A stretch of 64,000 bases of DNA from Streptomyces sp. NBC_00433 (GTDB lineage: Bacteria > Actinomycetota > Actinomycetes > Streptomycetales > Streptomycetaceae), in the NCBI GenBank assembly GCA_036015235.1, contig CP107926.1, positions 4,731,501 to 4,795,500 on the forward strand, given 5' to 3'. Under the pieces are notes generated by a model. That model worked only from the letters and a program-made list of their open reading frames with translations. It made no database searches and was not told where the DNA came from. The position numbers were made by a program, and so were the translations under genes. This document shows positions 1 to 13,222 of the stretch, in pieces. Positions within the stretch are counted from its first letter, which is position 1. Every line of letters starts with the position of its first letter.

Positions 1-1587
1 ACTGTGGACGGGGGTGGCGTCGCCCTCGCTCACCCAGCGGTTGGTCCAGGTGACCGGCACTGTGCCGAGCCCGACCGACACCGGCGTTCCGCTGTAGGAG
101 CGGTTGCCCCGCGCGTCGGAGGCGTCCTCGACGGGCAGCCGGCCCGGTGCGTAGGCGGTGGTCGCCACGAAGGTCGACGCGCTGGACGAGGCGCCGTCGA
201 GCAGCGGCTCGTTGGCGAATTCGGCCGCATAGGTGAGCTGCTGGCCCCAGCCGAGGTGCACCTTGTAGTAACGGGTCTGGCCGGGCAGCAGCCGGTCCCG
301 CCAGACGCCCTTGGTGACCGCTGTGGCGTCGTTGAAGCCCGTGCCGCCGACCAGGTCCTTCGGGGTGCCTGCCAGCGGCGTGGGCGGCGTGCCGTAGTCG
401 GTCCTGGCGGCCGCGGCGACCGTGCCCGCGGGCAGCGGCGTCTCGTTGTCGAAGCGCAGCTCGACCGGCCAGCGGCTGCGGTCCGAGGCCACCGCGGTGG
501 TGCGGTGGACCGAGAAGAGATAACGCCCGGCCGTGTCGCAGCCGTCCTTGCCGTCCCGGCTCGGCACCCGGCTCACGGCTCCGGTCAGCGTCATCGCGCC
601 CTCGTCCTGGCCGAAGTGCGTGGAGTCCGAGTCGCACGTGTAGCCGTACGCGCCGCTCCCCGCGAGCTTCAGCTCTATACCGTCGCCGTAGTCGACCGGC
701 ACACCCGGCTGCGGGACCGCCGTCGCGGACAGGTCGGCGGTGCTCGCGGCGTCCAGGGTCGCGGCATACCACCGGGTCTCGCCGGGGCCGATGGTGTCGG
801 TGTACTGCCCGGGGCCTATTGCCGCGGCTTTCGCCGGGCTCGCCCCGCCGGTCACCGGCTCGCCCGCCATGCGGTAGGCGTCGGCGCTCAGCTGCGAGGC
901 GCGGACCACCTGACGGGCGAGGGCGGCGGCGTCCGGGGCGTCGTAGTAGGCGCCGTGGCCGGCCTTGGCGATGCATTCCAGCTCGTCGCGTGCCGCGCCC
1001 TTGACCTGGAAGCCGACCGTGTCGATCCGCAGGTCCAGGCCGTCGCCCGCGAGGCTTGCCGCCACCTCGCAGGGCTTGGGGGCGCCGCAGTTGGACTCGC
1101 CGTCGGAGATGAGCAGGACGGTCCGCCGCCCGTGCGCGGGCAGGTCGGCCGCGGCCCTGGTGAGGGCGAGCGCGGTGGGGGTGTCGCCCTTGGGCTGCAC
1201 GGCGTCCACCGCCCGCTTCATGGCGGCCCGGTCGAGTGCGGTGACCGGCTGGGCCAGCGAGGTGTCGTCGCAGCCGTGGGTCTTGCCTGCGCCGTAGACC
1301 CGCAGCCCGGTCGGGTAGCCGTCGGGCAGCCCGTCCACGACCGAGCCGACGGCGGTGCGGGCCGACTCGATCCTGGTGTGCCCCGAGCCGTCGGCGCCCG
1401 CCATGGAGCCGGAGGAGTCCAGCACCATGATCAGGCTGCCGTCCTGGCTCCCCGCCGCGGGCGGCGCCGCCGACGCCGCTGTGGCGGGGAGCAGGCCCAC
1501 CCCCGTGAGCCCCGTGACTCCCGCGAGCAGCAGCCCCGCGGCCGGCCGCAACAGCACCCGCCGCCTCGGCGGTGGTCGTCGTCTCAT
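1..1587 (-). CDS. Secreted VWA-domain protein (3' end beyond window)
   Basis: The reading frame starts at ATG 1585-1587 after a GAGGGGG ribosome site and runs off the left edge, so the C-terminus is missing (529 codons visible). The N-terminus is a signal peptide: an Arg-rich start, a hydrophobic Leu/Ala/Gly stretch to about residue 30, and an Ala-rich cleavage region. A von Willebrand A domain follows at about residues 40-230, with the metal-ion site motif DSSGSM near its start, so it probably binds a divalent cation and a protein or surface ligand outside the cell. The rest has no family I recognise. It lies beyond the gyrase operon and is set apart from DLW-39 by a hairpin. Confidence 0.8.
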   Translation of the reverse strand, partial: MRRRPPPRRRVLLRPAAGLLLAGVTGLTGVGLLPATAASAAPPAAGSQDGSLIMVLDSSGSMAGADGSGHTRIESARTAVGSVVDGLPDGYPTGLRVYGAGKTHGCDDTSLAQPVTALDRAAMKRAVDAVQPKGDTPTALALTRAAADLPAHGRRTVLLISDGESNCGAPKPCEVAASLAGDGLDLRIDTVGFQVKGAARDELECIAKAGHGAYYDAPDAAALARQVVRASQLSADAYRMAGEPVTGGASPAKAAAIGPGQYTDTIGPGETRWYAATLDAASTADLSATAVPQPGVPVDYGDGIELKLAGSGAYGYTCDSDSTHFGQDEGAMTLTGAVSRVPSRDGKDGCDTAGRYLFSVHRTTAVASDRSRWPVELRFDNETPLPAGTVAAAARTDYGTPPTPLAGTPKDLVGGTGFNDATAVTKGVWRDRLLPGQTRYYKVHLGWGQQLTYAAEFANEPLLDGASSSASTFVATTAYAPGRLPVEDASDARGNRSYSGTPVSVGLGTVPVTWTNRWVSEGDATPVHS

Positions 1588-1703
1588 GGCGCCACATCCC
1601 CCTCGTTTCCGCACGACACACCTCGTCGTTTGCTCAAGCAAAGTAATTCATTTGCTGACGCAAACTCAAGCGGCTGCGGTCACGGTCCTGCAACAACGAA
1701 GGC

Positions 1704-1726
1704 CCCGGCCGCAGTATGCGGCCGGG
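1704..1726 (-). terminator. Hairpin terminator after DLW-39
   Basis: A perfect 10-bp inverted repeat (CCCGGCCGCA / TGCGGCCGGG) with a 3-nt loop. It lies downstream of the DLW-39 stop codon and before the VWA gene start, and no T-tract follows, as is common in high-GC actinobacteria. Confidence 0.6.
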
Positions 1727-1768
1727 ACCCGGGGCGGTCGCGGCACCTCGTGGCGCCGCACCGCCGTC

Positions 1769-1909
1769 TCACACGTTCGCGCCGGAACCCGCCGGAACAG
1801 CGTCAGTGGCTTCCGTCCACAGGTCCTGCTCGGCGCGGTCCGCCTGAATCTGTCGGTACACGAACAGCCCGGCGACGGCGGCCAGTGCGACCAGGAGAAA
1901 CTTCTTCAT
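1769..1909 (-). CDS. DLW-39 family small protein
   Basis: A 46-residue protein starting MKKFLLVALAAVAG with one hydrophobic helix (about residues 4-18), then a short basic stretch and the signature Asp-Leu-Trp at residues 29-31. This is the actinobacterial DLW-39 family, found beside gyrA and tRNA genes near the origin; its function is unknown. A strong GGAGGAGG site precedes the ATG, and a TATAGT -10-like hexamer lies at 1956-1961 on the minus strand. It is probably a single-pass membrane peptide. Confidence 0.85.
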   Translation of the reverse strand: MKKFLLVALAAVAGLFVYRQIQADRAEQDLWTEATDAVPAGSGANV

Positions 1910-1955
1910 CGCGTGACCTCCTCCTTCATGGGTGGGGACAGCATCTGACGCGCCC

Positions 1956-1961
1956 GACTAT
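1956..1961 (-). promoter_or_regulatory. Candidate -10 element for DLW-39
   Basis: TATAGT on the minus strand, about 47 bases before the DLW-39 start. No convincing -35 hexamer is visible at 16-18 bp, so this is tentative. Confidence 0.35.
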
Positions 1962-2073
1962 ACACAGCAGCCGATACCGAACGGTGACCTGATGTCGGCA
2001 TAACCGGCCGCAACCGCAGAAGCCGCGCCGACACGAACGCCGATACGGACGCGGTGGCGGCGGACACGGAAGG

Positions 2074-2109
2074 GGCCCTTGACCTACTCAATTGAGTAGG
2101 TCAAGGGCC
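2074..2109. terminator. 36-bp perfect palindrome after NACHT remnant
   Basis: A perfect 18-bp inverted repeat without spacer, centred between 2091 and 2092 (CTACTCAA / TTGAGTAG at the core, GGCCCTTGAC at the outer arm). It abuts the stop codon of the NACHT remnant and would act as a terminator on both strands. Confidence 0.65.
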
Positions 2110-2685
2110 TCACGCGGTGGGGTTGGCGGCGAGCCAGTCCTGGAGTTCCCGGTGCCGGAATTGATAGGCGATCCCGGAGACTCGGAGCAGTCCGGCGCCA
2201 TACGACCAGTTCAGGAACGCCCCCAGCCGCCAGGGGAGCAGACGGCCCCGGCAACACGCCAGGAACATCAGATATCGCCGGCCGGCAGAGGTGAGGAGGT
2301 AAAAGCCAGCCGCCAGCCCCACCGCAAGCCCGCCGTTGAGCCCGAACGTCGGCGCGTTCGACAGAGCGCCGACCAGTCCACCCGCCACCGCGATCGTCAC
2401 GGTGACCGCCGTTCCGATGGTGAGGTCATCGCGGACGGGACGGCCCAGCGCGCCGGGGTGATGGCGCGGCCGGTGAGATGGATACCGGCCTGGACCGCGT
2501 CGACGGGAAGGATCCGGACCCGGGCGACGTCCCGCATCCGCACATCCGCGGTCGCCTTCACCGCCCCCGCCACCGCCCGCACACCGATCGACACTCCGGT
2601 ACCCGACCGTGACGAAACCCCCGCTGAAGGGCGGGTCCGGTCTCCGGACTGATTCCGGACCGCGGATGTCATCCGTGGATGTCAA
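2110..2685 (-). pseudogene. Truncated, frameshifted NACHT-family NTPase remnant
   Basis: The last ~100 codons encode two hydrophobic segments and then a C-terminus typical of the large streptomycete NACHT NTPases: LPWRLGAFLNW, GLLRVSGIAYQF and FRHRELQDWLA. The whole NTPase module and most repeats are absent. The upstream family-like segment (VRMRDVARVRILPVD, AVQAGIHLTGR) lies in a different minus frame (within 2397-2672), so there is also a frame break near 2440-2480. I infer a decayed remnant, not a working gene. It sits between two 36-bp palindromes where the tRNA-DLW-39 spacer is normally short. An alternative is a small membrane protein derived from the C-terminus. Confidence 0.65.
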
Positions 2686-2718
2686 AGACCCCCGACCGGT
2701 ACCGGTCGGGGGTCTTTG
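2683..2718. terminator. 36-bp perfect palindrome downstream of tRNA-Ile
   Basis: A perfect 18-bp inverted repeat centred between 2700 and 2701 (arms CAAAGACCCCCGACCGGT and its complement). It lies 6 bases beyond the 3' end of tRNA-Ile, ends in TTTG, and is a strong terminator for the gyrB-gyrA-DUF3566-tRNA transcript. Confidence 0.75.
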
Positions 2719-2724
2719 CGCAAG

Positions 2725-2798
2725 TGGGGCTACCAGGACTTGAACCTGGGGCCTCTTCCTTATCAGGGAAGCGCTCTAACCGTCTGAGCTATAGCCCC
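2725..2798 (-). tRNA. tRNA-Ile (GAT anticodon)
   Basis: A complete 74-nt cloverleaf on the minus strand. The acceptor arms are GGGGCTA and TAGCCCC with discriminator A, the D arm contains AGCTCAGACGGTTAGAGC, the anticodon loop is CTGATAA with stem CTTCC/GGAAG, and the T arm includes GGTTCAAGTCC. CCA is not encoded. It follows DUF3566 by about 70 bases. In many streptomycetes a tRNA-Ala follows; none is present here up to DLW-39. Confidence 0.97.
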
Positions 2799-2869
2799 GC
2801 GCTGCATCGAAAGATTAGCGCACGGCAGGCCATGTCCCAAAATCGGTATCGCGCGGCACGCCCTCGGGC

Positions 2870-3568
2870 CTACTCGTCCTCGGCCAGCGTCAGCTCGACG
2901 CCGCCCACGAAGCCGGCCGACAGGTTGTAGATGAAGGCGCCCAGCGTGGCCAGCGCGGTGGCCAGCACCACGTCGATGACCGCGATCACCGTGGTGAAGA
3001 GCATCACGCGGTTCAGCGACAGGAACGACACCAGGTCGAAGCCGCCCTTGCCGCCCTGATCCGAGGTGGTGGCCTCGCTGATCGTGGAGCCGACGGTGCT
3101 GAAGACGCCGATGGTGTCCAGCACCATCCACAGCACGGCCACCGCCACGATCGTGCAGATGCCCAGCGCGATGGACAGCAGGAAGCTGACCTTCATCACC
3201 GACCACGGATCGGCCTTGGCGATCCGCAGCCGCGCCTTGCGGGTGCGCGGCGCCGTCCTGGCGGCAGGGCGCGGCCGGCGCACCCCGGCCGCGGACGGCG
3301 AGCCGTGCCCGCCTGACGTGCCGCCCTGCTTGCCCTGGCCGCGCCCGCCGTGCCCGGTGGGCGTGGGCGTAGGTGCGGCTGTCGGCGGCGTCGGCGGCGC
3401 ACCGGGCGGCGGCGGTGGCGCGTACGCCTGCGGCGGCTGGTGCGGCTGGGCCGGCTGACGGGTGCCCGTCACGGCGTATCCCCCCTCGTCCGGGCCGTTG
3501 AGGTTGGCGGAGCCACGGGCACCCCCGGACCTCCCGGCCCCACCCGCGGCGCCCGTGGCTCCACTCAC
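2870..3568 (-). CDS. DUF3566 domain membrane protein
   Basis: A 232-residue protein with GTG start at 3566-3568, only 3 bases after the gyrA stop, so it is translated from the gyrase transcript. Residues 1-110 are disordered and rich in Gly, Pro, Ala and Gln. The DUF3566 domain (about 110-230) has two membrane helices: SFLLSIALGICTIVAVAVL, and a second around VIAVIDVVLATALATLGAF, with a short external loop. It ends in an acidic LAEDE tail. This family is almost always next to gyrA in actinobacteria; its function is unknown. Identification is firm from sequence and position. Confidence 0.9.
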   Translation of the reverse strand: MSGATGAAGGAGRSGGARGSANLNGPDEGGYAVTGTRQPAQPHQPPQAYAPPPPPGAPPTPPTAAPTPTPTGHGGRGQGKQGGTSGGHGSPSAAGVRRPRPAARTAPRTRKARLRIAKADPWSVMKVSFLLSIALGICTIVAVAVLWMVLDTIGVFSTVGSTISEATTSDQGGKGGFDLVSFLSLNRVMLFTTVIAVIDVVLATALATLGAFIYNLSAGFVGGVELTLAEDE

Positions 3569-3571
3569 GGC

Positions 3572-6226
<2,655 letters not shown>

Positions 6227-6269
6227 CGCTGTCAGATTGTCCTTTCACACGGCCAAAGTGGGGGCCGAC

Positions 6270-8246
<1,977 letters not shown>

Positions 8247-8604
8247 GAAGCGCCCTTTCTGGCACAGCACGAGCCGGGTCCCGCAGGGCGGGATCGGCTG
8301 CGTCTTCGACAAGTTCCGCTGGGGTACCCCTGCCGCGATGCCAGGGGAGGGCGGTGTGTCCACCAGTCTACCGGTAGCGCCGACATGAATGGGGCTTTGC
8401 CGGTACCTCCCTTCGCATGTGCCGCCCAAAACGGCTGCCGCCCGACTCCCTACACGCGGCCCCGGTTCCAAAACCGCTCACACGGGCGTCCAGGGCTTCC
8501 GGCTGTCAAGGCCCGGCTACGCTGAGCAGGGACCCGCCCCGGCGGGCGTACATCTGTACGCCAGGGCCCCGCGCCAGGCCGCTCACCTGCGCGGAACGGG
8601 TCGC
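8247..8604. promoter_or_regulatory. gyrB upstream region (358 bases without a gene)
   Basis: Holds the gyrB leader and promoter. A -10-like TAGACT is readable on the minus strand at 8365-8370 without a good -35, which could fit a supercoiling-sensitive promoter. A 7-bp hairpin at 8545-8562 (GGCGTAC / GTACGCC, 4-nt loop) could end dciA transcription. No other gene is supported. Confidence 0.4.
8545..8562 (-). terminator. Short hairpin after dciA
   Basis: GGCGTAC and GTACGCC with a 4-nt loop, about 45 bases beyond the dciA stop. It is short, so a weak candidate. Confidence 0.35.
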
Positions 8605-9153
8605 TCAGCCGTACGTGTCGCCGGGTCCGCGGCTGCCGGGCGCCCGCAGCCGGCCGTAGGAGCGGGTCGGGGCCGCCGGGCCGAGCACTTTGAGCAGCTT
8701 GACCGTGCCGTGGCCGAGGTCGGCGTTGAGCCGCGCGACCAGGGTCGGCGCCAGCAGCCGCAGCTGGGTCGCCCACGCCGTGGAGTCGCACTGCACGGTC
8801 AGCACCCGCGCGTCCTCGTCGTAGCGGTCCGGCGAGCAGTGCTGGGCGACCTCCGGGCCGACCAGTTGGGGCCAGCGGCCCATCACCCCGCCGACCGCGG
8901 CCGGCGCCTCCCAGCCGCGCTCGGTGATCAGCCGGTTGATGGCCGCGCCCAGCGGCAGCGGATCCCTGCCGTCCGCCCTGGCACCACTGCGCAGCCCGCC
9001 CCGCCTGGCCTGTTTCTTCTGTACGGCCGCGGCGCCCCTGGCCCTTGCCTGCTCCTTGGCCGCCCGCAGCGCCACCCGCGCCAGGTCCACGCCCGACGCC
9101 TCGGGGGGCGCGGGCTGCTGGGGCACGTCGCCGGTCCCCGCCGTCTCGCTCAC
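8605..9153 (-). CDS. dciA: DciA-type helicase loader (DUF721)
   Basis: A 182-residue protein of the DUF721/DciA family, the ancestral loader of the replicative helicase DnaB in bacteria lacking DnaC/DnaI. The first ~70 residues are Ala/Arg-rich and probably disordered. The DUF721 fold follows, with GGVMGRWPQLVGPEVAQHC, VLTVQCDSTAWATQLRL and LNADLGHGTVKLLKV. Its ATG overlaps the recF stop by 4 bases (ATGA), so the two are translationally coupled. Position between recF and gyrB is the standard actinobacterial one. Confidence 0.92.
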   Translation of the reverse strand: MSETAGTGDVPQQPAPPEASGVDLARVALRAAKEQARARGAAAVQKKQARRGGLRSGARADGRDPLPLGAAINRLITERGWEAPAAVGGVMGRWPQLVGPEVAQHCSPDRYDEDARVLTVQCDSTAWATQLRLLAPTLVARLNADLGHGTVKLLKVLGPAAPTRSYGRLRAPGSRGPGDTYG

Positions 9154-10298
9154 TGCCGAACCACCGTCCCGTCCTCCACCGAGAAGCGCGCACCGCGCAG
9201 CACTCCCGGCACGTCGTCGTCCACCGCCGCGGTGACCAGCACCTGCTCGCCCCGCGCCACCAGCTCGGCCAGCCGCTCCCTGCGCCTCGCGTCCAGCTCG
9301 GCGAAGACGTCGTCCAGCACCAGCACCGGTTCGCCGCCGTCCGCGCAGAGCAGCTCGTAGGAGGCCAGCCGCAGCGCCAGCGCGTACGACCAGGACTCAC
9401 CGTGGCTGGCGTAGCCCTTGGCGGGCATCGGGCCGAGCCTGAGCAGCAGGTCGTCCCGGTGCGGGCCGACCAGGGTCACCCCGCGTTCGATCTCCTGCCG
9501 CCGGGCCGCGCCCAGTGCCTCGAGCAGCCGCTGGAAGAGCTCCTCGCGGCCGGCCGCGCCCGCCAGCGCCTCGTCGCCCATCGAGCTGCGGTAGTCCAGG
9601 CCCACCGGGCCGCCGCCCGGCGCCAGCTGCTCGTAGGCCTTGTCGGTCAGCGGTTGCAGCGCCGCCACCAGGTCGAGCCGGTGGGCCAGCAACTCGGCGC
9701 CGACCGTGGCCAGGTGCTGGTCCCACACGTCGAGGGTGGACAGGTCGGCGCCCTTGCCGCCGTGCCTGCGGGCCATCGCGGCGGTTTTCAGCAGCGTATT
9801 GCGCTGCTTCAGCACTCTTTCGAAGTCGCTGCGAACGCCCGCCAGGCGCGGCGCGCGGGCGGTGATCAGCTCGTCGAGGAAGCGGCGGCGCTCCCCCGGG
9901 TCGCCCTTGACCAGCGCCAGGTCCTCCGGCGCGAACAGCACGCTGCGGACTATGCCGAGCAGATCGCGCGGCCGGACCTGGGTGGAGCGGTTGATCCTGG
10001 CCCGGTTGGCGCGGCCCGGGTTGATCTCCAGCTCCAGCAGCTGGCGGCGCTCCCCCTCGGCGGGCGAGCCCTGCACGACCTGGGCCCGTACGACAGCGCG
10101 CTCGGCGCCGACCCGGACCAGCGGGGCGTCGGAGGCGACCCGGTGGCTGCCCAGCGTCGCCAGATAGCCGACCGCCTCGACCAGGTTGGTCTTGCCCTGC
10201 CCGTTGGGGCCCACGAAAGCCGTGACGCCCGGGTCGAGAGGGACCTCGGCCCGGGCGTAGGAGCGGAAGTCGGCGAGCGACAGGTGCGCTACGTGCAT
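9150..10298 (-). CDS. recF: DNA replication/repair protein RecF
   Basis: A 382-residue SMC-like ABC ATPase that helps load RecA at single-strand gaps. The Walker A motif is GPNGQGKTN near residue 30, and the N-terminal HVAHLSLADFRSY is typical. Near the C-terminus are the signature-like YASHGESWSYALALRLA and the Walker B PVLVLDDVFAELD. It starts at ATG 10296-10298 and is coupled to dciA by a 4-base overlap. Cytoplasmic; length is normal. Confidence 0.97.
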   Translation of the reverse strand: MHVAHLSLADFRSYARAEVPLDPGVTAFVGPNGQGKTNLVEAVGYLATLGSHRVASDAPLVRVGAERAVVRAQVVQGSPAEGERRQLLELEINPGRANRARINRSTQVRPRDLLGIVRSVLFAPEDLALVKGDPGERRRFLDELITARAPRLAGVRSDFERVLKQRNTLLKTAAMARRHGGKGADLSTLDVWDQHLATVGAELLAHRLDLVAALQPLTDKAYEQLAPGGGPVGLDYRSSMGDEALAGAAGREELFQRLLEALGAARRQEIERGVTLVGPHRDDLLLRLGPMPAKGYASHGESWSYALALRLASYELLCADGGEPVLVLDDVFAELDARRRERLAELVARGEQVLVTAAVDDDVPGVLRGARFSVEDGTVVRQ

Positions 10299-10355
10299 CG
10301 CGTGCTTGGCGCGTCTCCGCGCCGACCTCCCATGCTTGCTTGTGGTGCGGGCCGC

Positions 10356-11234
10356 CTACTCGGCGGCGGTGACCGCGTGGCCGCCGAATTCGTTGCGGAG
10401 CGCGGCGATCATCTTCATCTGCGGCGAGTCGTCCTGGCGGGACGAGAAGCGCGCGAAGAGCGAGGCGGTGATCGCCGGCAGCGGCACCGCGTTGTCGATC
10501 GCGGCCTCCACCGTCCAGCGTCCCTCGCCCGAGTCGTCGGCGTGACCGCGCAGGCCGCCCAGGTGCTCGTCCTTGTCCAGGGCGTCCACGGCCAGGTCGA
10601 GCAGCCAGGAGCGGATGACCGTACCGGACTTCCAGGAGCGGAAGACCTCGCGGACGTCGGTGACCGAGTCCACCGCTTCGAGCAGCTCCCAGCCCTCGGC
10701 GTAGGCCTGCATCATCGCGTACTCGATGCCGTTGTGGACCATCTTCGCGAAGTGTCCGGCGCCGACCCGGCCGGCGTGGACCGCTCCGGCGTCGCCCTCG
10801 GGCTTGAGCGCGTCGAAGATCGGCTGCGCCTTGGCGACGTCCTCGTCCTTGCCGCCGTACATCAGGGCGTAGCCGTTGGCCAGGCCCCACACGCCGCCGG
10901 AGACACCGCAGTCGACGAAGCCGATGCCCTTGGCCGCCAGCTGCTCGGCGTGCTTCTCGTCGTCCGTCCAGCGGCTGTTGCCGCCGTCGACCACCAGGTC
11001 GCCGGGGGAGAGCAGCTCGCCCAGCTCGTCGATGGTGGACTGGGTCGCGGCGCCGGCCGGGACCATCACCCACACCACGCGCGGGCCCTGCAGGCTGTCC
11101 ACAAGCTCCTTGAGGCTGTGGACATCGGCGAGATCGGGGTTGCGGTCGAACCCGACGACGGTGTGGCCCGCGCGGCGGATGCGCTCACGCATGTTGCCGC
11201 CCATCTTGCCGAGACCGATGAGACCGAGCTGCAT
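10356..11234 (-). CDS. gnd: 6-phosphogluconate dehydrogenase, decarboxylating (short form)
   Basis: A 292-residue enzyme of the oxidative pentose phosphate route, converting 6-phosphogluconate to ribulose 5-phosphate and CO2. The N-terminal Rossmann motif is GLIGLGKMGGNM, and substrate-site residues lie in VDGGNSRW, DCGVSGGVWG and KMVHNGIEYAMM. It is the short type of about 300 residues, often NAD-linked, rather than the ~470-residue dimeric form. AAGGA precedes ATG 11232-11234. Lying between dnaN and recF is a streptomycete hallmark; no direct link to replication is implied. Confidence 0.93.
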   Translation of the reverse strand: MQLGLIGLGKMGGNMRERIRRAGHTVVGFDRNPDLADVHSLKELVDSLQGPRVVWVMVPAGAATQSTIDELGELLSPGDLVVDGGNSRWTDDEKHAEQLAAKGIGFVDCGVSGGVWGLANGYALMYGGKDEDVAKAQPIFDALKPEGDAGAVHAGRVGAGHFAKMVHNGIEYAMMQAYAEGWELLEAVDSVTDVREVFRSWKSGTVIRSWLLDLAVDALDKDEHLGGLRGHADDSGEGRWTVEAAIDNAVPLPAITASLFARFSSRQDDSPQMKMIAALRNEFGGHAVTAAE

Positions 11235-11358
11235 GACAAATCCTTCGTTTCGAAGCGTCGCGCGCGCCCGTGGTGTGCGGGGACGCCGGCTGCTGGCTGA
11301 CCGTGAACCTGACCTGAGGACGAGCCTACGTCCGTCGCGGCGGCGGCCGCGGGCGGGC

Positions 11359-12489
11359 TCAGCCGGACAGCCGCACCGGCATGATCAGGTACTTGTACGC
11401 CTCGTCGGGCTCGGCGTCGACGGCCGCCCGGCCGCTGAGCAGCGCCGGCTTGGTGGAGGTGGTGAACGACAGCTGGGCCGCGGGGGAGTCGATCGCGCTC
11501 AGGCCGTCCAGCAGGAAGGTCGGGTTGAAGGCGATCGAGATGTCGTCGCCCTCCAGCTTGGCGTCGACCCTTTCCACAGCCTGTGCGTCGTCGCTGGAGC
11601 CGGCCTCCAGGGTGAGCACACCCTGCTCGAAGCTCAGCCGCACCGGGGTGTTGCGCTCGGCGACCAGGGCGACGCGCTTGACGGCCTCGACGAAGGGCGC
11701 CGTCTCGATCACCGCGACGGAGGCGAACTCCGTCGGGAAGAGCGTGCGGTACTTCGGCAGGTCGCCTTCGAGCAGCCGGGTCGTCGTACGCCGCCCGGCG
11801 CCCTCGAAGCCGATCAGGCCCTCACCGGCGCCGGACCCGGCCAGCGCGATGGACACCGTGTCGCCGCTCGTGAGCGACTTGGCGGTGTCCTGCAGCGTCT
11901 TGGCGGGCACCAGGGCGACGGCCGAGATGTCGGCCTGCTCCGGCTTCCACAGGAACTCGCGGACCGCGAAGCGGTAGCGGTCGGTGGCGGCCAGCGTCAC
12001 CGTGTCGCCCTCGATCTCGATCCGCACACCGGTCAGCACCGGCAGGGTGTCGTCACGGCCGGCCGCGATGGCGACCTGGCTGGCGGCGGCGGCGAAGACC
12101 TCACCGGGGACGGTGCCGGACGCCACCGGCATCGCGGGCAGCGCCGGATACTCCTCGACCGGCAGGGTGTGCAGCGTGAAGCGGGAACTGCCGCAGACGA
12201 CGGTGACGCGGACCCCGTCGGTGGAAATCTCCACGGGGCGGTTGGGCAGTGCGCGGGAGATGTCGGCGAGCAGCCGGCCTGACACCAGGACGGTGCCCTC
12301 CTCCTCGACCTCGGCCTCGACCGCGACCCGGGCCGAGACCTCGTAGTCGAAGCCGGACAGGCTCAGATGGCCGTCCTCGGCCTTCAGCAGCAGTCCGGCG
12401 AGCACCGGCACCGGAGGGCGGGCCGGAAGGCTGCGGGCTGCCCAAGCCACTGCCTCGGCTAGTACGTCGCGCTCCACCCGGATCTTCAC
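11359..12489 (-). CDS. dnaN: DNA polymerase III beta sliding clamp
   Basis: A 376-residue beta clamp that forms the dimeric ring tethering the replicative polymerase. Three clamp folds are covered. Conserved stretches include MKIRVERDVLAEAV at the start, SGRLLADISRALP, PVLTGVRIEIEG and the C-terminal YLIMPVRLSG. GTG 12487-12489 lies 8 bases after AGGAGGCGG. It is the first gene left of oriC and is transcribed away from it, with the fork. Confidence 0.98.
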   Translation of the reverse strand: MKIRVERDVLAEAVAWAARSLPARPPVPVLAGLLLKAEDGHLSLSGFDYEVSARVAVEAEVEEEGTVLVSGRLLADISRALPNRPVEISTDGVRVTVVCGSSRFTLHTLPVEEYPALPAMPVASGTVPGEVFAAAASQVAIAAGRDDTLPVLTGVRIEIEGDTVTLAATDRYRFAVREFLWKPEQADISAVALVPAKTLQDTAKSLTSGDTVSIALAGSGAGEGLIGFEGAGRRTTTRLLEGDLPKYRTLFPTEFASVAVIETAPFVEAVKRVALVAERNTPVRLSFEQGVLTLEAGSSDDAQAVERVDAKLEGDDISIAFNPTFLLDGLSAIDSPAAQLSFTTSTKPALLSGRAAVDAEPDEAYKYLIMPVRLSG

Positions 12490-13222
12490 CGGAACCGCCT
12501 CCTGCTTGTTGCCAGCTGTCGGGGAACAGTCTGACGCACAGGACTGTCACTCGGAGCGGCTTGGCGTCAAGCGGCTCCACGGTCTGCCGGGCGGCGAGGT
12601 CCGAGTTGTGCACAGGACCCGCTTCGAAGCAGTTTCCCCCTTCTCTACGTGTAGTCGTAGTAGTAGGGGTTGTGGATACCGTGGATAACCGGTTCCTGCG
12701 CAGGTCAGACCCTGTTTTTTATCCCCAGGGCCTGTGGGTGGGACCGGTGGACAACCGGGGGGTCCTGTGGACGCCGGAAAGTTGTGCACACCCCGTACAC
12801 AGGCGCCCTGGGGTTGTCCCCAGGTCTGTCCCCAGAAATACCCAGGTTCTCCCCAGGCCAACCCACCACCTTGGTGTGACGGCTTTCACTCTTCCGGGGG
12901 ACAGAGTGCCTTTCGTTGCCGAACAGTGGACAAACATGTGGAGAAGTGGCCCGGAGCTGTGCACAACCGGCCCCAACCTGTGGGCGAGCGGTGGACAACC
13001 GGTCAGGGGGCCCTGTGGACGCCCGCTCCGTCCACAGTCTGTGGACGCCGGTTACCCACATATCCACACCCCGTTGAGCAGCCCGGACACCGTGGCGGCC
13101 GGTCCGCCTGTGGAGAGTATCTGGACAACTCCGGTGTCCCCAGGGTGTGGACAGACAAATCGCCGCGATCCTGTGGACAACAGGACCGCGGCGACGGGTA
13201 ATCGAACGGAGTGCGGCGCGCG
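12490..13222. other. oriC: Chromosomal replication origin (oriC)
   Basis: A 733-bp gene-free region between dnaN and dnaA, packed with DnaA boxes. A perfect TGTGGACAA is at 13172-13180. One-mismatch or close forms (reading TTGTCCACA or TTATCCACA on either strand) are at 12606, 12671, 12680, 12746, 12782, 12814, 12925, 12937, 12958, 12990, 13052, 13060, 13120 and 13146. Weaker ones are at 12766, 13014, 13028, 13040 and 13109. Both orientations occur, and several sit in adjacent pairs (12671/12680, 12925/12937, 13052/13060), as in Streptomyces origins. A local T-rich run (CTGTTTTTTATCC, near 12712-12724) is the most A+T-rich spot and could be an opening site. Long ORFs across it are not real. 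Confidence 0.95.

Noticed and set aside
13040..13117. Weak DnaA-box-like 9-mers (13040, 13109 and similar) as individual features
   Set aside because: Two or more mismatches; listed only as part of oriC.
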